A stretch of 64,000 nt of DNA from Caulobacteraceae bacterium (lineage in GTDB: Bacteria; Pseudomonadota; Alphaproteobacteria; Caulobacterales; Caulobacteraceae): contig JAFBAO010000014.1 of assembly GCA_019247715.1 (NCBI GenBank), positions 1 through 64,000 on the forward strand. The letters are read 5' to 3'. Under the pieces are notes generated by a model. The model did no database searches, was not told the DNA's origin, and saw only the letters and a program-made list of their open reading frames with translations. Within the stretch, counting starts at the first letter, position 1, and every line of letters begins with the position of its first letter. The translations under genes and the position numbers were made by a program. Below are positions 16,789-25,726 of this stretch, piece after piece.

Positions 16789-18135
16789 ATGGGGCCGGAC
16801 GCCCAGCGCCTCAGCTTCGGCCGTCTTCTGGCCTTCAGCCTGCCCGGCGTGCCGATCGGCGGCCTGGCCGTGGCGATGACGGTCTATGTGCCGCGCTACT
16901 ACGCCGCCCATTTCGCCCTCGGCCTCTCGGCGGTGGGCGCCGCCTTCATGAGCGTGCGCCTGATCGACATGTTCTTCGACCCGGTGATCGGGGCTGTGAT
17001 GGACCGCACCCGCACGCGGGTCGGCCGCTATCGGGCCTGGCTGATCGCCGGCGCGCCGCTGCTGGCCATCCCCGTGGTCATGCTGTTCATCCCGCCCGGG
17101 CCGGTGAGCTACGCCTACCTGGTCGGCTGGCTGCTGATCTTCTACGTGGGCGGCTCGGTGGTGACGCTCTCGCACATGTCCTGGGCCTCGGTGGTGGCGG
17201 CGTCCTATCACGAGCGCTCGCGGGTGTTCGGCGCAATCCAGATCACCAGCGTCATCGCCGCCACCCTGGTGCTGGTCATCCCGAGCCTCGTGGGGAGCCG
17301 CAGCGGGGCCGGCGACGTCCAGGCGATGGGCTGGTTCATCGCGCTGGCTGCGCCGCTCGGGATCGCGCTCGCCGCCTCGGCCACCGCCGAACGGATCACC
17401 CCCGACGTCGGGGTGGAGCGGTTTCGCGTCCGCGACTACCTGGAGATGCTGGCCCGGCCGGACATGCGCCGGATCGTCCTCTGCGACGCCTGCCTGACGC
17501 TCGGGCCGCAGTGGATGTCGGCCATCTACCTGTTCTACTTCCACGACGCGCGCGGCTTCACCGACGCCCAGTCGCGCTATCTCTTGGCCCTCTACGTGGT
17601 GGCCGGCATCCTGGGCGCCGGCGTCTTGAGCTGGCTGGCCACCCGGATCGGCAAGCACCGCACGCTCATGATCAGCGCGGCCGGCTATTCGCTGGGCCTG
17701 ACGGGACTGAGCTTCGTGCCGAAAGGCGCCTTCGCCCCGATGCTCGGCTTCATGTTCGCCATGGGCTTCCTCTCTTCGAGCTTCGTCGTTCTGGTGCGGG
17801 CGATGACCGCCGACGTCGGCGATGCGGTGCGCCTGGAGACCGGCCGCAACCGGATCGGCCTGCTCTTCGCTTTCCTCACCAGCACCGAGAAGATCGCCAA
17901 CGCCCTCAGCATCGGCCTCACCTTCGGGGTGCTGGCGCTCATCGGCTACGACGCGCGCGAGGGGGCGGCCAATACCGCCGGCGCCATCGGCGGTCTCGAG
18001 CTGGTGTTCCTCATCGGGCCGATCAGCTTCGTGATGCTGGGGGCGGCGAGCCTCGTCGGCTACCAGCTCGACCACCGGCGCCACGCGGCGATCCGCCAGG
18101 CGCTCGATGAACAGGACGCCGCGCATCGAGGTTAG
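16789..18135 (+). CDS. MFS transporter, GPH (glycoside/cation symporter) type
   Basis: A 448-residue inner-membrane protein with about 12 hydrophobic helices. The early loop FDPVIGAVMDRTRTRVGRYR carries the Asp and the DRTRTRxGRxR pattern of the glycoside-pentoside-hexuronide:cation symporter branch. Substrate cannot be told; the neighbouring hydroxyacyl-CoA-type SDR suggests an uptake role in catabolism rather than sugar transport. About 50 bp separate it from the SDR stop, so an operon is likely. Confidence 0.82.
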   Translation: MGPDAQRLSFGRLLAFSLPGVPIGGLAVAMTVYVPRYYAAHFALGLSAVGAAFMSVRLIDMFFDPVIGAVMDRTRTRVGRYRAWLIAGAPLLAIPVVMLFIPPGPVSYAYLVGWLLIFYVGGSVVTLSHMSWASVVAASYHERSRVFGAIQITSVIAATLVLVIPSLVGSRSGAGDVQAMGWFIALAAPLGIALAASATAERITPDVGVERFRVRDYLEMLARPDMRRIVLCDACLTLGPQWMSAIYLFYFHDARGFTDAQSRYLLALYVVAGILGAGVLSWLATRIGKHRTLMISAAGYSLGLTGLSFVPKGAFAPMLGFMFAMGFLSSSFVVLVRAMTADVGDAVRLETGRNRIGLLFAFLTSTEKIANALSIGLTFGVLALIGYDAREGAANTAGAIGGLELVFLIGPISFVMLGAASLVGYQLDHRRHAAIRQALDEQDAAHRG

Positions 18136-18201
18136 GCGAATCTACGCGTCCTGTAGTCCCGCTCTCCCCGGCGAAGAGCGCTACCGCCGCCACCTCTGCG
18201 C

Positions 18202-18329
18202 CGTCACCCCGGGCGGAGCCACGAAGCGGCGCAGACCCGGGGCCGGAAGCGCCCCAGCCGAGTTGACCTTCGTCAATGAACCGGCGCGTCCGGCCCCGGG
18301 TCTACGCCGCGCTTCGCCCGGGGGTGACG
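18202..18329. repeat. Large GC-rich palindromic repeat between convergent genes
   Basis: Two arms of 40-45 nt, 18202-18246 and 18290-18329, are near-perfect inverted copies: left CGTCACCCCGGGCGGAGC...GCAGACCCGGGGCCGG, right ending in CGCCCGGGGGTGACG. The loop is about 43 nt. It fills the gap between the MFS gene and mrp, which converge. CGTCACCCCGGG-type palindromes are a widespread class of alphaproteobacterial intergenic repeats as I recall. It may act as a bidirectional terminator, though no T-runs follow the arms. Confidence 0.75.
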
Positions 18330-18371
18330 AACGTCGGCGAGGCGCGATGAGCCGGAGGGTCCCGGCCTCGT

Positions 18372-19481
18372 CTAAGCCCCGAGCGCCCTGGCCGCCGCCA
18401 GGAACGCCTTCGCCACTGGCCCCTCCGGCTGGGCGGCGGTCAGCGGCGCACCTTCGTCGGAGGCTTGCCGCAGGGCGATGTCGATGGGGATCTCGGCCAG
18501 CAGCGGCACGCCCAGCCGGTCGGCCTCCGCCTTGGCGCCGCCCCGCCCGAAGATCGGGATCGGCGCCCCGCTGGCCGGGTCGGGGAAATAGGCCATGTTC
18601 TCGATCACCCCGGCGATCGGGGTTTGGGTCTGGGCGAACATGGCCGCCGCCCGGCGCACGTCGATCAGGGCGATCTCCTGAGGCGTCGAGACGATCACCA
18701 CCCCGTCGATCTTCAGCTTCTGCACCAGGGTCAGCTGGATGTCGCCGGTGCCCGGGGGCATGTCCACCACCAGTACGTCCAGCGGCTCGGCCTCGCTCGC
18801 CCAGCGCACGTCGGCGATCATCTGGCGCACCGCCGACGAGGCCATGGGGCCGCGCCAGATCATCGCCCGGCCCTCGTCGACGATGAAGCCCATCGACATC
18901 ACCTTCAGCCCCCAGGCGCTGATCGGGGTGAGCTTGCCGTCCTCGAACTTCGGATCCTCGTCGACGCCCAGCATGCGCGGCGCCGAGGGACCGTAGACGT
19001 CCGCGTCCAGCAGACCGACCCTGAGGCCGAGCGCGCCGAGCGCGCAGGCGAGGTTCACGGCCACGGTGGACTTGCCGACCCCGCCCTTGCCGCTGGCCAC
19101 CGCGATGACCCGCTTCACGTGCGCCGGGCGCTCGGCCTCGGCGGCCACCGGCCGGGCCTGGGGATCGGGCGCCACCTGGGCCGCGCCGCGCCGCACCCGC
19201 GTCGCTCCGGGCGCCGGCGCGCGGGAGGCGGCGGTCAGCACCACCTGCGCCTTGGCCACGCCGGGGACCCGCTTCAGCGCCGCCTCGGCCGCATCGCGCA
19301 CGGGCGCGTAGAGCCGGGCGTCCTCGGACGCCACCTCCAGGATGAAGCCGGCCCGGCCCTCCCCGATCATCAGGCCCTGGACCAGCCCCGCGGCGACGAG
19401 CCCGCGGCCGGACTTGGGATCGATCACCGTGTCGAGGGCGGCCAGCACCTGGTCGCGGTCGGGCGGGGCGGGAGCGTTCAT
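18372..19481 (-). CDS. mrp: Mrp/ApbC/NBP35-family Fe-S cluster carrier ATPase
   Basis: A 369-residue cytosolic protein that carries or inserts iron-sulfur clusters. An N-terminal MIP18-like domain (residues 1-85, VIDPKSGRGLVAAGLVQGL) is followed by a low-complexity linker and a deviant Walker-A P-loop ASGKGGVGKSTVAVNLA near residue 128. LLDADVYGPSAPRMLG and VVDMPPGTGDIQLTL complete the nucleotide site. The start ATG 19481 is chosen over upstream in-frame codons because it fits the domain. Usual C-terminal CxxC is not obvious in this copy. Confidence 0.9.
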   Translation of the reverse strand: MNAPAPPDRDQVLAALDTVIDPKSGRGLVAAGLVQGLMIGEGRAGFILEVASEDARLYAPVRDAAEAALKRVPGVAKAQVVLTAASRAPAPGATRVRRGAAQVAPDPQARPVAAEAERPAHVKRVIAVASGKGGVGKSTVAVNLACALGALGLRVGLLDADVYGPSAPRMLGVDEDPKFEDGKLTPISAWGLKVMSMGFIVDEGRAMIWRGPMASSAVRQMIADVRWASEAEPLDVLVVDMPPGTGDIQLTLVQKLKIDGVVIVSTPQEIALIDVRRAAAMFAQTQTPIAGVIENMAYFPDPASGAPIPIFGRGGAKAEADRLGVPLLAEIPIDIALRQASDEGAPLTAAQPEGPVAKAFLAAARALGA

Positions 19482-19528
19482 GGGCGAGCGGCCATCTTGC
19501 CGCTTCATATCCGCGTCCGGTCGGCGCT

Positions 19529-20200
19529 TTACAAGACGCCGGCCGGCGCCAGCGCGTGGCGCACCTCGTGGAGGGTCTCCATCACCGCCACGCAAAGGGC
19601 GCGCATCTCGGGGGTGGGCGCCAGCAGGTCAGGGACCATCACCGTCATCATGCCCGCGGCCTGGGCGGCCCGCACCCCGTTGTGGGAATCCTCCAGCGCC
19701 AGGCAGTCGGCCGGCGCGACGCAGAGCCTCTCGGCGGCCATGAGGAACGGGTCGGGGCTGGGCTTGCCGCGCGGGTAGTCGCCGGCCGCCACCACCGCGT
19801 GGAATCTCGGCAGCACCCCGCTCGGGCCCAGCGTCCGGCGCACCGCCGCGTGGGAGGACGAGGTGGCGATGGCCCGCGGCACGGCGCGGGCGTCCAGATG
19901 GTCCAGCAGCTCGACCGCCCCGGCCTTGAGGTCCAGACCCGCCTCGCAGGCGGCGTGGATGCGCCGGTCCACGTCGGCGTAGAAGGCCTCCAGCGGAAAG
20001 GCGGGGCCGAAGTGGGCCCGCGCGAGCCGGTCGCTCTCGGCGCTCGGCAGCCCCACCATCTGCTGGAAGACCGCCTCGGGCAGCGCCCCGCCGTAGGCCG
20101 GCGCCAGCTTGATCATCAGGTCTCGGATCAGGACTTCGCTGTCGACGATGAGCCCGTCCATGTCGAAGACGACGGCGCGAATCGGTCGGGGGAAGACCAT
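19529..20200 (-). CDS. HAD-superfamily phosphatase (beta-phosphoglucomutase-like)
   Basis: A 223-residue HAD hydrolase with a helical cap. Motif I VVFDMDGLIVDSE (nucleophile and acid Asp), motif II ATSSSH, motif III Lys in GKPSPDPF and motif IV LEDSHNGVRAA are all present. The order and cap fit subfamily IA phosphatases acting on sugar or nucleotide phosphates. ATG 20200 starts 10 residues before motif I; the longer frame overlaps other sequence without homology. Confidence 0.87.
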   Translation of the reverse strand: MVFPRPIRAVVFDMDGLIVDSEVLIRDLMIKLAPAYGGALPEAVFQQMVGLPSAESDRLARAHFGPAFPLEAFYADVDRRIHAACEAGLDLKAGAVELLDHLDARAVPRAIATSSSHAAVRRTLGPSGVLPRFHAVVAAGDYPRGKPSPDPFLMAAERLCVAPADCLALEDSHNGVRAAQAAGMMTVMVPDLLAPTPEMRALCVAVMETLHEVRHALAPAGVL

Positions 20201-20298
20201 GGACAGCCGTACAGCGGGCTGGAGCGGAAGAAAAGGCGGCTGGCGGCGAACGCTCGTCGGCGACGCCCCACGATGGGTTGCGGGGAGCGGTCCTGCCT

Positions 20299-21840
20299 TC
20301 AAACCGCGAGCGAGATCTCGGCCGTCACCCCGCTCGGCGAATAGTCGACGGCGAGCACGCCGCCAGCGCCCTCGACGATGCGCCGCAGCAGAACCGTCCC
20401 GTAGCCGCGCCGCTTTGGCGGCTGGACCGGCGGACCGCCAGTTTCGCGCCATCTCAGGCTCATGCGTCCGCCGACGTTCCGAGACGCCACCGACACGCGC
20501 CCGTTCGGCGTCGACAGAGCGCCATATTTCAGGGCGTTGGTCGTCAGCTCATGGACGGCCAGCGACAGAATGCTGCCGGCCTTGTGCGAAAGCTCCCGCC
20601 CATCCTCAAGCTCCAGGCTGAACTTCGTGAGATCATAGGCCTGCAGCTCCGCCATCAGCAGGTCGCGCAAGGTGACCGCCCGGTTGTCGACCCGATCGCC
20701 GATCTCCTGTTGGCTGGCCCACAACCTCTGGCTGATGGTTCTGGCCCGCTCAGGCATATCGCTCAGGCTTTGCTTGACGATGCACTGAGCCACGAACATG
20801 GCGTTCTTCAATCGGTGATGTTCTTCGCGCGCGATGGTGAGGTGGCGAGCGTCTTCCTCCCGCAGCCGGGACACCGCCCGTTCGTACCTGTCGATGACGA
20901 CGATGATCAGCCCGCACGAGCCGGCGTAGAGCGCGACGTTGAGCACGTCGGACACCGTAACCGAGACGAAAGCGTACAGCGGCGGCATGAAGAAGGAGTA
21001 GGCGGCCAGGCCGCCAAGCACAGCGGCCAGAGCGCCGGCGCGGCGGCCGCCGACCAATATCGCCGCCACCGTGGCGGGATAGTAGGTGGAGTAGATGACA
21101 AGCCCATGCACCCCCGTCGCCTTGGCGGCGAGCCGGACCAGGGTGGCGACCACCACGCACAGCACCGCGAACCCGTACGCTTCGAGCGAGCGCTCGCCAT
21201 GGCGGCGCACAAGAGCGGCGCAGGCCCGGAATGAGAAGCGACCGAGCGCCGAGCGCGGTGGCGGCGGGACACGCTCTTCGCGCGGAGTCGAGGCGGGCGG
21301 ACCGGCAGGCGCCGCGCGTTGGCGCACACTGGCCGCCGCAACCGCCGCCGCATCGGCGATGGTCTGGAGACGCATCAGTTCTTCAGGCTGCGGCTGACGT
21401 TTCTCGGACCAATAGGCGCCGAGGGCGGCGACGGGCGCGTCGCGTCCCACGGGGACCATGGCAAGGCTCTTCACGAAGGTGGGCCTGTAGGCGTCAGCCG
21501 GAATGCGAGGGTCCTCGTAAATGTCGGCGATGGCGACCGTTTGCCGGTTCATCATGCACCAGCCGGAGATGCAGGCCCGCATCGGGAAGCGCCGGCCCTT
21601 CCACAGCGGCGAGACGGCGTCCTCGTCCGCGTAATGGCAGCGATCCGCGTCGCGCAGGACGAAGGTGGCCCCGTCGGCACGCAGTGACGCGCGCACGGCC
21701 TGGCTGGCGATGGCCATGATCTCTTCCAGCGACTTGGCGCTCGAGAGCCGCCGCACGAAAGCGAGCAGACTGACGTCCTCCCCGCCGCCCTCGAGGGACA
21801 GCAGCGCGACGCTACCTTCGCTGCGGTTCGGCAGTTTCAT
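20299..21840 (-). CDS. GAF-DUF4118-HWE/HisKA_2 sensor histidine kinase
   Basis: A 513-residue kinase. Residues ~25-170 are a GAF sensor (with ACISGWCMMNRQTVAIADIYEDPRI); ~220-312 hold four hydrophobic helices of the KdpD-like DUF4118 type; then the dimerisation helix EEHHRLKNAM (phospho-acceptor most likely His342) and an ATPase domain with N-box HELTTNALKYGALS. This is the class behind general stress (PhyR-type) or light responses in alphaproteobacteria; no response regulator is adjacent. GAF before DUF4118 is an uncommon order. GGGAGG abuts the ATG with no spacer, so the true start may differ. Confidence 0.8.
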   Translation of the reverse strand: MKLPNRSEGSVALLSLEGGGEDVSLLAFVRRLSSAKSLEEIMAIASQAVRASLRADGATFVLRDADRCHYADEDAVSPLWKGRRFPMRACISGWCMMNRQTVAIADIYEDPRIPADAYRPTFVKSLAMVPVGRDAPVAALGAYWSEKRQPQPEELMRLQTIADAAAVAAASVRQRAAPAGPPASTPREERVPPPPRSALGRFSFRACAALVRRHGERSLEAYGFAVLCVVVATLVRLAAKATGVHGLVIYSTYYPATVAAILVGGRRAGALAAVLGGLAAYSFFMPPLYAFVSVTVSDVLNVALYAGSCGLIIVVIDRYERAVSRLREEDARHLTIAREEHHRLKNAMFVAQCIVKQSLSDMPERARTISQRLWASQQEIGDRVDNRAVTLRDLLMAELQAYDLTKFSLELEDGRELSHKAGSILSLAVHELTTNALKYGALSTPNGRVSVASRNVGGRMSLRWRETGGPPVQPPKRRGYGTVLLRRIVEGAGGVLAVDYSPSGVTAEISLAV

Positions 21841-22179
21841 CCTCCCAGGACGCCGGAGGCCGGCGCCAGACGGCGTCGGCGACCGAGACGGCAGATGGTG
21901 CGCGCGCCGCCAGACACAAATCCCCCGTGCTGCAACGCCTAGGAAGAAAATGGACGCGACGACGCCCTCGCCCGTCAGGCGACACCCATCAAGCATGGAG
22001 CGGGCTGACCTGACCATCGGGTCAATGCCTGAGACATCAAGCCGCGCCAGTAAATGAGTTTGCGGCCAAAGCGGGCGCCCTCGGCGCGGGGCGAACTTCT
22101 GATCCGCCACACTGGAGTCCTTGGCGTCCTGCTTCGACCCGAACTTCGGGCGCCCGTGGATCAGATAGGGCCGTTCGCC
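21841..22179. other. 339-bp intergenic region holding a half-copy of the palindromic element
   Basis: The region separates the histidine kinase start from the serB stop, both on the minus strand. The kinase frame stays open through most of it but shows no recognisable domain. At 22090-22115 lies an arm of the CTAG-type element. No tRNA, riboswitch or T-tailed hairpin was seen; the kinase promoter is presumably here. Confidence 0.5.
22090..22115 (-). repeat. Half-copy of the CTAG-type palindromic element
   Basis: Read on the minus strand, 26 bases match the left arm of copy 1 (10194-10219) at 24 positions; the two differences are T to C changes at positions 2 and 10 (so CCAG replaces CTAG). 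The similarity in the shared GGATCAGAAGTTCGCC core is exact. A convincing opposite arm was not found; only an 8-bp GGATCAGA lies about 50 bp away on the other side. Confidence 0.7.
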
Positions 22180-23073
22180 TCAGTCCGTGACGAACTGGTC
22201 GGCGCGGTATCCCTGGAAGTAGAGCAGCGCCGTGAGGTCGGCGTGGTCTAGGCGCGCGTCGGCCTGGCCGGCGAGGATCGGCTTGGCGCGGTAGGCGACC
22301 CCGAGCCCGGCCGCCTGGATCATCGGCAGGTCGTTCGCCCCGTCTCCCGCCGCCAGGGTGTCGGCCACGGCCACGCCGGCCCCGGACGCCTCGGCCTTCA
22401 GGCAGGCCAGCTTGGCCTCCCTGCCCAGAATCGGCTCGGCGACCCGGCCCGTGAGCGCCTCCCCGTCGTCGATCAGCCGGTTCGCCCAGCTGGCCTGGAA
22501 GCCGGCGGCCTGGGCCACGCGACTGGTGAAGAAGTCGAATCCGCCCGAGACCAGCACGCAGCGCGCGCCGTCCGCGGCCATGGTCGCCGCCAGCGTCCGC
22601 GCCCCGGGGTTCAGCCGCACGCGCTCGTCGAAGCATCGCTGCAGGTCCGCCAGCGGCAGGCCGGCGATCATCGCCACCCGCTCCCGGAGGGCGTCCTCGA
22701 ACTCCACCTCGCCGCGCATGGCCCGCTCGGTGATCGCCGCCACCTCCCGGCCGATGCCGACCAGGTCGGCCAGCTCGTCCAGGCACTCGCAGCCGATGAT
22801 GGTGGAGTCCATGTCGGCGATCAGCAGCCGCTTTCTGCGCCGGCCGGCGAGCTGGGCGCAGACGTCCGCCGCCTTTCCTTCCAGCGCCGTCTCGGCGGCG
22901 GCGCGGATGATGGTGGGGTCGTCGTGCTCGAGGAAGACGTCCGCGGCCCCCGGCCCCAGCGCCTGCGTCTGCTTGACGGGCGCGCCGCAGGCTGCGACCG
23001 CTTCCAACGCCTTCGGCAGGGCCTGTTGCAGGACTTCAGGGTCCGGCGCGACGACAGTCAGGACAATCTGCAT
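22180..23073 (-). CDS. serB: Phosphoserine phosphatase
   Basis: A 297-residue HAD phosphatase for the last step of serine synthesis. Following an ACT-like N-terminal region come motif [19 protein letters not shown], motif [10 protein letters not shown], the Lys in GREAKLACL and motif [23 protein letters not shown], exactly the SerB arrangement. The ATG at 23073 shares the bases CATG with the miaA ATG on the other strand, leaving no intergenic DNA between the divergent genes. Confidence 0.93.
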   Translation of the reverse strand: MQIVLTVVAPDPEVLQQALPKALEAVAACGAPVKQTQALGPGAADVFLEHDDPTIIRAAAETALEGKAADVCAQLAGRRRKRLLIADMDSTIIGCECLDELADLVGIGREVAAITERAMRGEVEFEDALRERVAMIAGLPLADLQRCFDERVRLNPGARTLAATMAADGARCVLVSGGFDFFTSRVAQAAGFQASWANRLIDDGEALTGRVAEPILGREAKLACLKAEASGAGVAVADTLAAGDGANDLPMIQAAGLGVAYRAKPILAGQADARLDHADLTALLYFQGYRADQFVTD

Positions 23074-24007
23074 GGCCCCTCAACGCCTTGAGCCCCGCAT
23101 CTGGCTGATCGCCGGGCCCACGGCAAGCGGCAAATCGGCTCTGGCCCTCAGGTTCGCCCAGGCGGTGGGCGGCGAGGTCGTCAACGCCGACTCCATGCAG
23201 CTTTATCGGGACCTGCGGCTTCTCACCGCCCGCCCCTCCCCGGCCGAGGAGGCGGCCGCGCCCCACCACCTCTTCGGGATCGCCGACGCCGGCGAGGCCT
23301 GGTCGGTCGGCCGCTGGCTGCGGGCGGTCTCGCCGCTGCTGGCCGAGATCGGGGCGCGCGGCCGGCCGGCCATAGTCGTTGGGGGAACCGGCCTCTACTT
23401 CACGGCCCTGACCCGGGGGCTGGCCGACGCGCCGGCGGCCGACCCGGCGGCGCGTCGCGCGGCGGAGCAGCTCTTCGAGACCCTCGGCGAGGCCGAGTTC
23501 CGCCGGCGGCTCATGGCGGCGGACGAAGGGGCGGCCAGCATCGCGCCCGGCGACCGCCAGCGCCTGACGCGCCTCCACGAGGTGGCCGCGCGCGGCGGCG
23601 AGACTTCGAGCGTGCGGCGGAGCAAGACCCGCCCCGCCCTGGCGCCCGGGACCTGGGCCGGCGTCGTGCTGGAGCCGCCCCGGGCGGCGCTCTACGCCCG
23701 CTGCGATGCGCGGCTGGCGGCGATGGTGGAGGCAGGCGCGCTGGAGGAGGTGCGCGCGCTGCTGGCGCGCGGCCTTTCGCCCTCGCTGCCGGCCATGAAG
23801 GCGGTGGGCGTGCGCGAGCTCGCCGAGGCTCTGACGGACCGGGCCACCCTGGCCGAGGCGCTCGCGCGCGCCCAGCAATCCACCCGCCGCTTCGTGAAGC
23901 GCCAGCTCACCTGGTTCCGCAACCAGACCCCGGGCTGGCCACGGATCGTCGATCTCGACGCCGAGGCGCAGTGGCGCGACTTGGCCCGGATGGCGCGGCT
24001 GGCTTAA
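23072..24007 (+). CDS. miaA: tRNA dimethylallyltransferase
   Basis: A 311-residue enzyme that adds dimethylallyl to N6 of A37 in tRNAs reading UNN codons. The P-loop [17 protein letters not shown] is at the N-terminus; [34 protein letters not shown] and [10 protein letters not shown] are characteristic MiaA blocks. ATG 23072 is the only good start just before the P-loop. It overlaps the start codon of serB (CATG). The next gene begins 10 nt after its stop. Confidence 0.94.
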   Translation: MAPQRLEPRIWLIAGPTASGKSALALRFAQAVGGEVVNADSMQLYRDLRLLTARPSPAEEAAAPHHLFGIADAGEAWSVGRWLRAVSPLLAEIGARGRPAIVVGGTGLYFTALTRGLADAPAADPAARRAAEQLFETLGEAEFRRRLMAADEGAASIAPGDRQRLTRLHEVAARGGETSSVRRSKTRPALAPGTWAGVVLEPPRAALYARCDARLAAMVEAGALEEVRALLARGLSPSLPAMKAVGVRELAEALTDRATLAEALARAQQSTRRFVKRQLTWFRNQTPGWPRIVDLDAEAQWRDLARMARLA

Positions 24008-24017
24008 GGGAGACCCC

Positions 24018-25562
24018 GTGACGCGCCTATCTCCCAGCCGGCGGACCCTCGTCGGCGCCGCCCTCGCCTCGCCCTTGATCCCCCTCGCCGGCCGAGGCGC
24101 CGCCGCCCCCCTTCCCGCCCTAGGCCCCGCGCGGCCTTTCGCCTTCGCCCAGCTGAAGGCGGCCGCGGCCGCGTCGGCGCGTCGGCCCTACGCACCGCCG
24201 TCGCTTCGGGGCGACCCGGCCGGGATCGACTACGACGCGGTGGGGGCGATCAGCTATCGTCCGGAGGCCACGCTCTGGGGAAGCCTGCCGGGCGATGCAG
24301 GCATCCGCTTCTTTCCGCGCGGGAAGTACGCGCGCGAGCCGGTGGACATCTATGCGGTGCAGGACGGCCAGGCCCGCCAGACGCTCTACGCCGGCCAGCT
24401 CTTCCAGGTGTCGGACCCGCAGGTGGCGCGCATGCTGGCCCTCGCGCCGGGGTTCTCCGGCTTTCGGGCCATGAACGGCGACCGGCGGACCGACTGGCTC
24501 GCCTTCCAGGGCGCGTCCTATTTTCGCAGCGCCGACCCGTTCAACCAGTATGGCCTCTCCGCCCGTGGCCTCGCCATCAACTCCGGCGGGCCAGGCCCCG
24601 AGTCCTTCCCACGCTTCACAAGCTTCTGGCTTGAGCGCAGCGCGGCCGGCGAGCTCACGGTCAATGCGGCGCTGGAGGGCGAGGAGGTCGCCGGCGCCTA
24701 CCGCATCGCCTGCCGGCGTGGCCCTTTTGGCCTCGTCCAGGAGATCGAATGCGCCCTCTACTTCCGCAAGGCGGTGGAGCGGCTCGGGGTCGCGCCGCTC
24801 ACCAGCATGTTCTGGTACGGCGAGAACGATCCGGGCCTGCGCCGGGACTGGCGCCCGGAGATCCACGACTCCGACGGCCTGGCGATCCTCACCGGCGCCG
24901 GCGAGCGGATCTGGCGCCCGCTGGCCGATCCGCCGCGGGTGGTCACCAACGGCTTCGCCGACCGGCGCCCCGGCGGCTACGGTCTTCTGCAGCGGGACCG
25001 GACGTTCGACCACTACGAGGACGACGGGGCCTTCTACGATCGGCGCCCGAGCGCCTGGGTCGAGCCGCTGGAGGACTGGGGCGCGGGGACGGTCGAGCTG
25101 GTGGAGATCCCCACCGGCGACGAGACCAGCGACAACGTCGTCGCCTTCTGGAGACCGGCCGAGCCGGTCCGGGCGGGGGACGCGCGCGCCTATCGCTACC
25201 GCCTGCACTGGTCGGCCGAGGAGCCCGCTCCGCCAGGCGTGGCGCGCGCCGTCGCCACCCGCGTCGGCCAGGGCGGACGGCCCGGCCAGCCGCCCCGGGC
25301 CGGGGTGCAGAAGCTGGTGGTGGATTTCGACGGCGGCGCGCTCGGCGGCCTTGGCCGCACGAGCGGCGTGGAGGCGGCGGTCAGCGTCTCGCGCGGGCGC
25401 CTCGAGGACGCGGCGGCCTACCCAATAGTGGGAACCTCGGCCTGGAGGTTGATGATGGACGTGACCATTCTCGATGCGGATTCGACCGATATCCGGGCCT
25501 TCTTGCGCCGCAATGGCGAAGCTTTGACGGAAACCTGGACCTACCAGCTGTTCCGACGCTAG
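24018..25562 (+). CDS. Periplasmic glucan biosynthesis protein, OpgD/OpgG family
   Basis: A 514-residue periplasmic protein required for osmoregulated periplasmic glucans, acting on the nascent beta-1,2-glucan backbone. The N-terminus SRRTLVGAALASPL is a Tat-type signal, which favours OpgD over the Sec-exported OpgG. Body features: DYDAVGAISYRPEATLWG, FFPRGKY, LTSMFWYGENDPG, RPEIHDSDGLAI and a C-terminal DVTILDADSTDIRAFLR strand region. GTG start with GGGAG upstream. Followed by opgH, its usual partner. Confidence 0.88.
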   Translation: MTRLSPSRRTLVGAALASPLIPLAGRGAAAPLPALGPARPFAFAQLKAAAAASARRPYAPPSLRGDPAGIDYDAVGAISYRPEATLWGSLPGDAGIRFFPRGKYAREPVDIYAVQDGQARQTLYAGQLFQVSDPQVARMLALAPGFSGFRAMNGDRRTDWLAFQGASYFRSADPFNQYGLSARGLAINSGGPGPESFPRFTSFWLERSAAGELTVNAALEGEEVAGAYRIACRRGPFGLVQEIECALYFRKAVERLGVAPLTSMFWYGENDPGLRRDWRPEIHDSDGLAILTGAGERIWRPLADPPRVVTNGFADRRPGGYGLLQRDRTFDHYEDDGAFYDRRPSAWVEPLEDWGAGTVELVEIPTGDETSDNVVAFWRPAEPVRAGDARAYRYRLHWSAEEPAPPGVARAVATRVGQGGRPGQPPRAGVQKLVVDFDGGALGGLGRTSGVEAAVSVSRGRLEDAAAYPIVGTSAWRLMMDVTILDADSTDIRAFLRRNGEALTETWTYQLFRR

Positions 25563-25726
25563 GAAGCGAGTACTGAACGGGCGCCGCGGGGAGAAAATGT
25601 TGCGACCGAAAGTGGCGCCGCGAATTCGCCCAAATTTTGAGTGGTCTTGCGGCCCGCGTTTGGTGTCGGGCTCACGGTGCGGACTCGGTCGCCGCTCGCG
25701 ATCGTTCCGGTAAAACACAGAGACAC

